Positions 48,601-55,746 of a stretch of 64,000 bases of DNA are shown one piece after another. Location: assembly GCA_013339765.2 (NCBI GenBank), contig CM023457.1, positions 55,081,745 through 55,145,744 on the forward strand, written 5' to 3'. The position numbers were made by a program, and so were the translations under genes. Position 1 is the stretch's first letter. Each line of letters begins with the position of its first letter. The DNA is from Haemaphysalis longicornis. Taxonomy: Eukaryota > Arthropoda > Arachnida > Ixodida > Ixodidae. The notes under the pieces are model-generated. The model ran no database searches and was not told the DNA's origin. It was given only the letters and a program-made list of their open reading frames with translations.

Positions 48601-50379
48601 TTACCGGTAAGGTCGTGCTTTAAAGATTCATTCTAGGCGTCCCGTGTGTGTTACCGTACTCGTTTTTAGTGGGTTAAAAAAATGAAAGCCGTGCTTGTGG
48701 CACAACAGCGCTAACACTATAGACATGTTCTAAACATTCGTTTAACTGCAAATAATAACGGTATATTATCCGTCTTACACATTGTTTTGCGCTAATGAAA
48801 TCATTCAAGCTGCACCGCTTTACACAAAATTTTACGTGCTCCGAAGGTTGCTGTATGCGGCTCTGATATTACAATTGGCTATCATAGAGCTGAATTCAGT
48901 TTTATGTTTCGTCTTTTCTTTCTTATGGAATGCCGTGCTTTCGCCTTGATTCTGTTCAGCCCAGGCACAACTGTTGCTGAACGGTATTATACATGAATGG
49001 GCATATGTCCCAATTTTTTTCACATTATTGTTTGTAACGTTATTTTAACACCAGGACATCCCCGTTAGGTCTATTGTGGTGCCTTAGTTTTTCCTTGAAC
49101 TTTATTCGATTAGTATACCCTGTTGGAGCACGAGGGGTGACACAAAAAATGTTATGAAACGCATTCACACCGTTGTGCAGGAAGTCTCCGTTGACTAAAT
49201 GCTCGTGAGCATTTATTTAACGCAGAGTTGGAGGCATTGCAAAATGCGTTCGCTGAGAAGCACACTATGACTATTAGGGCGATAAACAGGGGCATTAGAC
49301 ATAGAAAAATGTTCGAGGCTCTTCTCTCAATTTGCGGCCTAGTATCGCGAAAGAGGCAAGGAAACTGGTCGTCAATTGCTTGGAGATTTATAATAGTGCC
49401 CATGGTTTGCAAAATATGTCCCATTTACGAAGTGTTCCATTTTCTGAACATGAGATGTGCCGCTGGGTAAGATTAAATCCTGGCTAGAAGTTTTCGTAGC
49501 CCACATACAGATTGACAAGGACAGGGATATTCAAGGTTCCACCCCCAGCCAAGCAATTGGAGTTTCATACTGAAAGCAATCACTCGATGCGTCTTTGTAC
49601 TGCGTTTAATTCCGTGCAAAAAAGATAGCTGCGTCATATCCGACAAGATTAAGTTATTAACTCCGAAGAGCAGCCCAGACTATAAGGATTGAAATACGAG
49701 CATTCTGCCTAGCGTTGTTTCTGGTACGCTGTTCCCGCCATGATGTACTAGACTGATGCTACAAAGAACTGGCTCACTCAATAAATAAATAAACTGAGCC
49801 TATAGAAACACCCAGAAATCTTCACTTTCCTGCACTTCCCATCTCTTTTTTTCCACATGACCAGTGGCTCCTCCTTTTCTAGTAAATGTTCTTCTATCAC
49901 CACCCCCACCGCCACCACTACTGCTTATGTTCTTTGCATTGTCGTTGTGCACTGTGGGTAGCGTGTATACCGCATGCAGCGAAGAAAAAAATAGGAGTCG
50001 TCGTGAGTTCGCGTGCTGTGAAACCGGAAACGTCATTGTAAGAGGCCCTACTTCTCTTTGTATTTGGGCCAACCTGAACGCACCCTCCACATTACCGCCT
50101 GTACTCGCCACTGTTGCTAAGGTGCTGTCTTTGGCCCTCCGCTTGCCGTTTGAAAAAATTTCACTGCCGCCCCACGGGAATGTCCTGTGGCGCTTCCTAC
50201 ACATTTCTTCGCCTTGGTTATCGTTGTTGCTCTTGACAATTTATCCAAAATTTGTCCTAATGTATTTTGTTTGTATACGCAGTTGGGGCACGGGATGGGG
50301 AGAAGGCGGCTACATGAAGATCGCCATGAACCGAAACGTCTGTGGCATGGCGGAAGACCCCAGCTACCCAAACATGTGA
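30621..50379 (+). CDS. Papain-family (C1A) cathepsin L-like cysteine protease, 8 coding exons
   Basis: This is a secreted or lysosomal cysteine endopeptidase; in ticks such enzymes digest host blood proteins in gut cells. Exons: 30621-30627, 32028-32147, 34424-34567, 39949-40134, 42849-43043, 44162-44336, 47057-47165, 50283-50379. All introns are GT-AG and every phase agrees. The product is 343 aa, usual for the family. Residues 1-16 form a signal peptide (MIGAVCILVMCVGAWA). An I29 propeptide lies at about 34-95. The mature domain has the oxyanion Gln141 and catalytic Cys147 (NQGQCGACWAF), NGCNGG at 186-191, catalytic His290 (LNHAV) and Asn311 (KNSWGTGW). In exon 3 one extra G at 34543-34544 (ctcggctgtc) breaks the frame just before VNYFADM. 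All later exons are intact and phase-consistent, so an assembly error is more likely than a pseudogene. Introns total over 18 kb and are full of mobile elements. Confidence 0.93.
32028..32147 (+). CDS. Cysteine protease exon 2 (signal peptide, start of propeptide)
   Basis: Acceptor ggcgcgcag, donor gtgagt. It encodes the hydrophobic signal core and, after Ala16-Gln17, the segment up to WDKFRKLH where the I29 inhibitor domain begins. Confidence 0.9.
32381..33140 (+). repeat. Repeat Y, second copy (lacks the THAP/SWIM element)
   Basis: Matches 18962-19039 plus 20526-21030. It lies in intron 2 of the cysteine protease gene and is itself split by a palindromic insertion at 32457-32610. Its continuity across ccggctgttgcgcctcac provides the empty-site comparison for the transposon at 19042-20523. 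Confidence 0.72.
32457..32610. mobile_element. Foldback insertion with perfect 58 bp palindrome arms and 12 bp target duplication
   Basis: The 154 bp insertion is flanked by ggatagccggct at 32445-32456 and 32611-32622. It consists of 38 bp of unique sequence followed by a perfect inverted repeat, left arm 32495-32552 and right arm 32553-32610, with no spacer. The right arm ends exactly at the target duplication. Confidence 0.85.
33459..33475 (+). repeat. (CA)n microsatellite
   Basis: A short CA/AC dinucleotide run in intron 2 of the protease gene. Confidence 0.6.
34424..34567 (+). CDS. Cysteine protease exon 3 (I29 propeptide; one extra base)
   Basis: Acceptor gaaacgcag, donor gtaagt. It encodes NKTYSSGDERVYRETVFRK and on to SYRL, then VNYFADM after removing one G of the pair at 34543-34544. 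Its length is 144 nt where 143 is needed for the phases to agree. Confidence 0.88.
34748..35024. mobile_element. pogo/Tigger-like MITE, diverged
   Basis: The left end caataaaccttcgttataac and the inverted right end (gttatattgagggtttgctg on the plus strand) form imperfect terminal repeats of about 22 bp. The right side is followed by TA. Internal phrases of the type aacgaattataacttataacgaa repeat. These ends resemble those of the element at 53489-54233. Confidence 0.5.
35526..36028 (-). other. Unrecognised open-frame island in intron 3 of the protease gene
   Basis: About 500 bp with overlapping open frames on the minus strand (36028-35732, 35985-35704, 35717-35526) and a plus frame at 35803-36003. 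GC content is higher than its AT-rich surroundings. One minus frame reads MDRLLLPDFQEHFRAIYF and has no family I recognise. It could be a processed pseudogene or part of an unknown mobile element. Confidence 0.3.
37430..38260. other. GC-rich stretch in intron 3, no gene called
   Basis: It begins with a common tick-repeat phrase (aaaggagtactgacaccaag) and continues into very GC-rich sequence open in most frames of both strands. No zinc-finger spacing or other motif holds up in any frame. Confidence 0.35.
38640..38705 (+). repeat. Isolated retroelement-like 3' end
   Basis: Carries gacatcgccggcctaatcg, ccaaataaagttgttctg and a (TGTC) tail, the same ending as in repeat X at 3530-3590, without the rest of X. 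It suggests a mobile family that uses this 3' end. Confidence 0.45.
39569..39597. repeat. Short perfect hairpin
   Basis: CGGGTGGCGCC and its inverted copy GGCGCCACCCG, 11 bp stem with a 7 nt loop, in intron 3 about 350 bp before exon 4. Possibly a remnant of a GC-rich repeat. Confidence 0.45.
39949..40134 (+). CDS. Cysteine protease exon 4 (propeptide end, active-site Cys)
   Basis: Acceptor ggcttcag, donor gtaagc, 62 codons, phase 0 to 0. It encodes TQEEVIGKC through VDWRTGGYVTPIKNQGQCG and the catalytic ACWAFSA. Confidence 0.95.
41566..41990 (+). repeat. Repeat Z, second copy, in intron 4 of the protease gene
   Basis: Shares ctctccgatagcgaacactctctcgc and the ending ggttcccgcgaggggaggtggg with the inverted insertion at 13981-14428. 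Its own ends carry short inverted repeats, atgcgacgctga near 41600 and tcagcgtcgcat near 41943, suggesting a terminal-repeat element. Confidence 0.5.
42849..43043 (+). CDS. Cysteine protease exon 5
   Basis: Acceptor cacccgcag, donor gtaagg, 65 codons. It encodes VGAIEAQFFKRN, SEQNLMDCAG and NNGCNGG, the second disulphide-bearing part of the left domain. Confidence 0.95.
43320..43740. mobile_element. PIF/Harbinger-like MITE in intron 5 of the protease gene
   Basis: A 421 bp element flanked by TTA on both sides (43317-43319 and 43741-43743). Terminal inverted repeats begin GCCCTTATTCACACAGCCG at left and, reversed, ACCCTCATTCACACAGCCG at right, and continue with related CCGTCACG-rich sequence for about 50 bp. 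It has no coding capacity. A 3 bp TWA target duplication is the PIF/Harbinger hallmark. Confidence 0.75.
44162..44336 (+). CDS. Cysteine protease exon 6
   Basis: Acceptor cttgtgcag, donor gtaagg, ends in phase 1. It encodes the linker and the start of the right domain (ALKDAVAFVGPISIGI, then SFMFYKS). Confidence 0.93.
44899..44985 (+). mobile_element. tRNA-like SINE head or decayed tRNA in intron 6
   Basis: Box A tggcgcagtgg (44908-44918) and box B gggatcgaaacc (44959-44970) at tRNA-like spacing, followed by a T7 run at 44986. The ends do not form a good acceptor stem, so it is not a functional tRNA. Confidence 0.45.
46296..46478 (+). repeat. Two tandem ~85-95 bp imperfect repeats
   Basis: Both units start at gagcgcac, contain attggccaa-attggc followed by an A run (16 A in unit 1, 7 A in unit 2) and actccagc. 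The length difference is mostly in the A run. Confidence 0.6.
47057..47165 (+). CDS. Cysteine protease exon 7 (active-site His)
   Basis: Acceptor gaacgcag, donor gtgggt, 109 nt. It encodes GVYSDPGCDPRGLNHAVLVV and the WLIKN segment with catalytic His and Asn. Confidence 0.94.
47301..47734 (-). mobile_element. Probable solo LTR in intron 7 of the protease gene
   Basis: Bounded by perfect 11 bp direct copies of aatattgtcac (47301-47311, 47724-47734). On the minus strand it has a TATA-like gataaaagcc (about 47475-47485) and, 120 bp downstream, AATAAA within ctccaataaacttg (about 47350). That is the order of promoter and polyadenylation signals expected inside an LTR. How much of the 11 bp is LTR end and how much target duplication is unclear. 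Confidence 0.5.
50283..50379 (+). CDS. Cysteine protease exon 8 (C terminus and stop)
   Basis: Acceptor atacgcag. Completes NSWGTGWGEGGYMKIAM and ends at TGA 50377-50379 after SYPNM. Confidence 0.95.
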
Positions 50380-50438
50380 TTACGTGTTGGTGTGGTCAGT
50401 ACCGTCTACCGCGATATGTGTACCACAGCCAATCTCGC

Positions 50439-50444
50439 AATAAA
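50439..50444 (+). terminator. Polyadenylation signal of the cysteine protease gene
   Basis: AATAAA 60 bp downstream of the TGA stop, implying a short 3' UTR. Confidence 0.7.
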
Positions 50445-50766
50445 ACCGAACCTCGATACACGGAGGATTTCACATCAGCAAATAGTTGTCTCTTCATCCT
50501 GCTTTGTTTACCTACTGTGATGATGCCCATTGGTGTAGTAGTAATGCGTCATACGCTGGTTAGGACTTTGCCTGCCGCAAGCGATCAGTGTCGGGCGACG
50601 GACAAAGGCTGTACGTGCAGTCGAAAGGATTTTTCAGCGTGGTCACAAGTTCGTTTTCGGTTGTTTTGATAGGTAACCTTAAGGCCGTGGTCCAGGTTCT
50701 AGAGGAAATGGTGTTTATTACAATGTTAACAATGAGATGGTTCGCGCGATGGACGTGCCTCCCACG

Positions 50767-50947
50767 TGTGTGTATGTATGTATGTATGTATGTATGTATG
50801 TATGTATGTATGTATGTTGTATGATGTATGTATGTAGGTATGTATGTATGTATGTATGTATGTATGTATGTATGTATGTATGTATGTATGTATGTGTAGT
50901 ATGTATGTATGTATGTATGTATGTATGTATGTATGTATGTATGTATG
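50767..50947 (+). repeat. (TATG)n tetranucleotide microsatellite
   Basis: About 180 bp of TATG units with a few interruptions (gttgtatgat near 50817, tgtgtag near 50894). It makes long open frames on both strands that are repeat artefacts. It abuts the left LTR of the gypsy element within about 30 bp. Confidence 0.95.
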
Positions 50948-50977
50948 CTTTTGTGCAGGCATTGATAACATTCATAT

Positions 50978-51172
50978 TGTTACTAGGCATGGATTCCGTG
51001 TAAGCTGCATCCACACTATTTGCAATGAGGAGACTAGGCCACCGCTAGCATCCAGCACAGCAGACACTGCACCAAGTCCCATCTTCTTCTCCCATGGAAA
51101 CTCAGCTCTCAAGCTTCCTCCTCGTCTAAGAGCAGCCACCTTGGCCGTGCCCTCTTTAGTCACCTCGTGGCA
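50978..51172 (-). repeat. Gypsy element 3' LTR
   Basis: Starts TGTTACTAGG, ends CTCGTGGCA; a G-rich polypurine tract (minus strand ccggggggatta) adjoins it on the internal side. Confidence 0.75.
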
Positions 51173-51679
51173 TAATCCCCCCGGTGCTGGAAGCGTCGTC
51201 CTGGTGCTAAGAGAATCTATATCCGGCGACTTCTATGGTTTGAGCCGTGCCACATGGACAACGTCTGTAGATGAGGTACGACCCGACTTGGAGGCTGAAA
51301 CTGGAGAGATTTCATAGTTCACGTCTGTGACTTGATGCACGATATGGGCCGGTGTATCAAAGCAGTTTTTTCACACAGCCCAACTCGGCGGGTTAGGGTC
51401 CAAAGAAGAACAAGAAGAGAACAAGGAAGAACAAGAAGAGCGAAGTGCATTCTGTGGTGCCGACAGTCGTCTACTGTCTTCTGATTGGCTTGCGATAAAG
51501 AAAGCCAGGCACGAGCTATCTGCCGGACATAGTCAGTGCGAGCAATGAAATCTTTGGCGTATGCTCAGCGCGAAGACTGTTAGGCTGCAGACTGTGGCAA
51601 CGGTGTGCAATGGGAGCGTGGGCTCGCGGCCGTAGAGAAGGCAATTGGGAATCATCTGACAGTTTCGTGACGAGATCAA

Positions 51680-52640
51680 TTATAAGCAAAAGTCACATAT
51701 GAAGTGCGGCGTCCCAGTCATCAATGATAGCCAGAAATGTAACAGGAGAGCATGTCGGTCAGGTAAGATTTGGGTGTTTAGTGAATTTGTTTGCCGATGG
51801 TAAGCTGTCGTGAGTTTGTGCTGGTTAGAACAGAATGTGAGGATGTCTTCAACGTATTTGAACAAAAAGTACCACCTGTGGTCCGTTAGTAACTGTCGAG
51901 GCACCCCGTGCTGGGGAATAGGGTCACGATGCGGAAAGTCAGCGGCACATGTAGCGCAGCTTTTCGGAAGTGCACGCGTGATTGCATAGTGCGTGGCGTA
52001 ATCCGTTGCGACAGTAATCCACTTATATCCAGATGTGGACTCAATAAAAGACCGAGCAGGTCTAATCCAACCCGGAAAAAAAGGTTCTGCCGGGATATGA
52101 GTGGCTGGAGCTGGCCGGCTGGAAGCGTGGTCGGCGTTTTTCAGCGCTGTCACTTGTCGCACGCATTGACGTACTGATGAACGGAACGGTAGATGTCCGG
52201 TCAAAAGGATCGGCGGCGCACTCGGTCACAAGTACGGAAGACCCCAAGATGCCTAGCAGTCGGTATATCATGAAGCTATTGAGGCACAACCGAGCGCGAC
52301 TAGAAGAATGTCTGGCCGTTCAGGATGGAGATTCCGACGGTACAGAATGCCATCTCGTAGCATAAACAGGCATGTGGAGGCGGCAACTGAAGCCGAGTCA
52401 CGACGCTGCTCGTTCCTAACCTGAAGGAGGTCAGATCTGGAACACAAGCTGGCGGCAATCATCGTCACACATGTCAGGTGGGTCGACAGGGTGGAGAGCA
52501 TCTTGATGCAAGCGACCGGACTTGTGTTTCATATCAAATGTATACTTCTGCAAGCGTAATGTCCGTCGAGAGAGCTGTCCAACAGGGTCCTTCAGAGAAG
52601 AAAGCCAGCAAAGGGTGTGGTGGTCAGTCACGATTGTGAA
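51680..52640 (-). pseudogene. Gypsy pol remnant: RNase H end and integrase
   Basis: RNase H C-terminus TDHHTLCWLSSLKDPVGQLS, the linker LFMLRDGILYRRNLHPE, then integrase core with WITVATDYATHYAI and LTTAYHRQTN. Frames are broken several times and the integrase catalytic Asp/Glu context is degraded, so no active enzyme remains. The frame resembles Ty3/gypsy elements common in ticks. Confidence 0.78.
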
Positions 52641-52679
52641 TAGTCGGCAAAGCAGGCAAGGGCCATGCAGCTGCTAGCT

Positions 52680-53110
52680 GCAGACTCCGGACGTCCCAAA
52701 CAAGGCTTTCAGATCTTCCTTGAAGACGTCCTAGCTCGTGAGGCGTTCCTCGTTCGTCTGAAACCAAACGTCCACCGTACCTTTAAAGTAGAAAAATAAA
52801 CAGGTTGGCTGGCCACCTGAGTGTGGGATCCCAGCAGTTGTGGCCACTGACGCGCTCGTACATCAAGATCCAGTCCTCCAAGTCCACATCATCCGTTACC
52901 AGAGAAGAATCCTGGGTCCCGCTAGTGGCACTGACGGACAGGGGTCCTGCCATGGCGGCAGTATTCCCTGGCGCCTTGTTGGGAAGCGCATAATCGAATA
53001 TCTGGCGACCGCTGTGAAGCTCCGTCACCTCAAAAGGTGGAGCCCCTCCCCCAAAGATGTTACGAGACGAGGATGCCGTGTAGCGTATTCGCACTATTTC
53101 CAATTAGGAG
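52680..53110 (-). pseudogene. Gypsy gag remnant
   Basis: A minus-strand frame with the segment LEDWILMYERVSGHNCWDP, typical of the start of a Ty3/gypsy capsid domain, ending in LFIFLL just before the junction with pol. Nucleocapsid, protease and most of reverse transcriptase are absent. Confidence 0.55.
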
Positions 53111-53255
53111 GCTAAGCCACCACTAGCATTTAGCACAGCAGACACCGGCACCAAGTCTCGTCTGCTTCTTCCTCGGACAGTCAGCTGCCAATCTTCTTGT
53201 TCCCCTTCTAAAAGCAGCCACCTCGGGCCATACCGTCTTTAGTCACCTCGTGGCA
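53058..53255 (-). repeat. Gypsy element 5' LTR
   Basis: Starts TGTTACGAGA, ends CTCGTGGCA. Shares many phrases with the other LTR, such as agcacagcagacac and aaaagcagccacc. Confidence 0.75.
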
Positions 53256-53488
53256 GTGTGGAGCCAATCAGAATAAAGAGGCATTAGCCCAACATTTGCT
53301 TGTGTGGGATGATGTACGATTTTGTGGTACGAGCGTTTCCTGACTCTACCTTATTAACCGGCCTTAAAGCACTGCCCTTGTTTGCTGTGGTGTTGGAGCG
53401 GTGAGACTGTGCCACATTTCTTCATCCGCTGGGGATTAATTGACGACGTTACCCAGCTATGTTGAGCGTACATCGCTATGGTTGTACA

Positions 53489-54233
53489 GTTGAACCTCGT
53501 TACAACGAATACTGATATAGCGAATTATCGGCTATAGCGAATTAAATGCGAACTCTGGTTGGTCGGTTGGTCGCGCCTCATTTCGAAACGACACTTATCA
53601 TATTAATAACGAAACCAGAACCACGAGAGCCGTACGCGATATCGGCTATAATGAAGCTATATTTGGTTCGCGCGACGCTGAAAACTCGAAAGCTAGCGTA
53701 AAAAGAGCAAAATAAAAAATAGAAGATAAGCTACGTAAAAAGATTGTGCAATTTTTATAGGTTGTGAAAGATAATACAACAATTTTTATAGGTTGTGAAA
53801 GTACAATGTTAGAAAACGGTTTTTCGTTTGTAGAAAACGGTTTTTCGTTTGTGGAAAACTTCATTGTGCTCTGTGGTCCTTTCATTGTGAAAAGCCACCG
53901 GTCCTCTGAAAAGCCACCGGACGAAGGTCACACCTTTCTTCAAATAATTAAGGAGGCGGCCTGTCTTGTCAAACAAACTTTGTTCTGTTTTAATTTCACG
54001 TTCTCATGCTCCGGTCACCTTAGTTTGGATTGCCACAAGAATACAGGTACGGATTACCCCACTTATAGCAGGTTCGGGGCCTAGGAATATAAGTTTTTGT
54101 AACTAGGTCTTTTGCCCCAGCCATATCACCGAATTTGTAGGAGCGGATTTCTACCTGTACTGTTGTAACAAATACCCGATATAACGAACTAATTCACTGC
54201 CTGATGCTGCTTCGTTATAACGACGTTCGACTG
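53489..54233. mobile_element. pogo/Tigger-like DNA transposon remnant
   Basis: A 745 bp element. The left end CAGTTGAACCTCGTTACAAC is the imperfect inverted repeat of the right end GTTATAACGACGTTCGACTG. The left side is preceded by TA. The interior is AT-rich with no transposase, apart from a repeated phrase aaaacggtttttcgttt at 53814 and 53835. TIRs of this form with TA insertion sites are typical of Tc1-mariner/pogo elements. Confidence 0.65.
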
Positions 54234-54814
54234 CAATTAAAATTACTTCTTGTTTCTTGGTGAATGAAAAGGAAACCTTTGAAAACCGAGAGAAAACGAC
54301 AGATTACTCGAAACCTGGACGTAACGCACGCAACGACAAATATAAGGAAGTTGTAAGGTCGCAATTTTTTTTAGAATGCAAAAATCAATTGAGAAAGAAC
54401 GCGGGTACGGTCTGGAACCCAGCAAAGCAATGCAAAGTACGTGCTACGTCAACGTTGGGATTGCTGTTGTGCATAGATGCTGAGTTGGTTAAGGAAGTTA
54501 GTCTCCCGGTTGACCCCACCAGAATACAAACATTAAAAGGAATCGTCATTATGACGTCATCCTGTCGCGCTTTTGCTGTGTTCTTCCTGGCGGATGAAAT
54601 GGGAGCTCGGCACTTGGGCGGTGGCGGCGGCGGCGGCGAATAGACGCCCCCCCCCCCTCCCCTAATTCTGCTTGTTCAACTTACAGGTTGGTGCTTTTCT
54701 AAATATCCTAACAGGTTATCGTTGCCACCGCCGCGGCCGCCCCATAGCCCTGTTGCCGAGCAATTTTCCTGTGTTGTGTTTGTGGCCGTGTTTTGCCGAT
54801 CTTTGTATCTGACT

Positions 54815-55745
54815 ATGGCTACCCCGGAAGACATGTGTCCGACCTGTGATTAGTGCCTGCCAACTGATGGCCGTTTCCTGAAATGCTCAGACTGTGAGTA
54901 CGCCTACCATCTGGGAACCTGCTCGGGTTGCTCAGAAGCGACTTTTAAAGGGAAAGGAGAATCTGCACGAAGGTCGTGGCGGTGCCTGAATTGCCGTGCC
55001 TCCAAAACGAAAGGCGCTGGAAAAGCCGTCCCAAACGCAGATCTGAGTTCTAGTCTGGCTGAGACAGTGCGTAGGCTTGACGCCTTATCCTGCTTGCCTA
55101 CTCAGGTTGACGAGGTGACGGCTTCCATTGGAATGATATTAAAAAAAAGTACGATGACATTATAAACAAGCAGGCAGTTCACGACAAGGAAATAAATGAT
55201 CTAAAAAAGCACGTCTCCGTGCTCGAGAGATGTCGGGCTAAAGACAACGTTGAGTGCATCAAGTCATCGTTGAATGACCTTGAATGGCGTAGTCGTAAAC
55301 AAAACATTGAGGTGCATGGAATTCCGAAATCCGACAGTGAAGATTTAATTGCCAAACTTAATGAAGTAGCGACAACCGCAAATCTGCCTCCGCTCTCTTG
55401 AAATGACGTAGACGCTGTACACAGGCTTCCATCGAGACCGGGATCTGAAGCCGGAATCATTGTTCGCTTCTATAGAAGCGAACAATGCCGGCTATCGGCA
55501 ATCGCTTCGAGACGTGTGGTTGGAAAAAAGGAAGGTTTTGCGCGAGTCGAAATCTTCTGTTTCTATCACAGAGAACATGACAAAAACAAAATCGTGACCT
55601 ACTTCGTTGCACACGAGAATGGGCAGAGGAAAAACGGCTATCGCTTTCCTGGCACGCCAAAATAAGATTCTTATCAGAAGGGCTGCAGGCGATCCCATAA
55701 TTGTCGTGCGCAACAAAAGACACCTTGAAGAGCTCAATGCTGCCT
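54815..55745 (+). pseudogene. CR1-type LINE ORF1 with PHD-like zinc finger
   Basis: From ATG 54815 the frame reads MATPEDMCPTC and hits TAG at 54851. It then continues with Cys pairs and a His in PHD order: CPTC, CSDCEYAYHLGTCSGC, WRCLNC. A predicted coiled coil follows, with a frameshift in the A run near 55140. The segment NIEVHGIPKSDSEDL, typical of the RNA-binding part of LINE ORF1 proteins, comes next, then a stop at 55399-55401. A further in-frame region reaches 55670. PHD-bearing ORF1 is a known feature of CR1-group LINEs. Confidence 0.75.
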
Positions 55746-55746
55746 A

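Larger units (their letters stand above)
50978..53255 (-). mobile_element. Ty3/gypsy LTR retrotransposon, internally deleted
   Basis: LTRs at 50978-51172 and 53058-53255 (195 and 198 bp) both begin TGTTAC and end GTGGCA and are clearly homologous though diverged. Coding remnants run on the minus strand: a gag-like segment (about 53110-52680), then directly the end of the pol RNase H region (52631-52431), a HHCC/linker part (52501-52268) and integrase core (52204-51680). Protease and most of reverse transcriptase are missing. The 5 bp flanks (catat and gtgtg) do not match, so the target duplication has decayed or the element is recombinant. Confidence 0.8.

Noticed and set aside
50718..51317. 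Long open frames on both strands made of Cys-Met-Tyr-Val or Tyr-Ile-His-Thr repeats
   Set aside because: They are translations of the (TATG)n microsatellite, not proteins.
54257..54643. A 128-codon plus-strand frame ending in a Gly run
   Set aside because: It lies between a pogo-like remnant and the LINE, has no recognisable domain and ends in a simple repeat.
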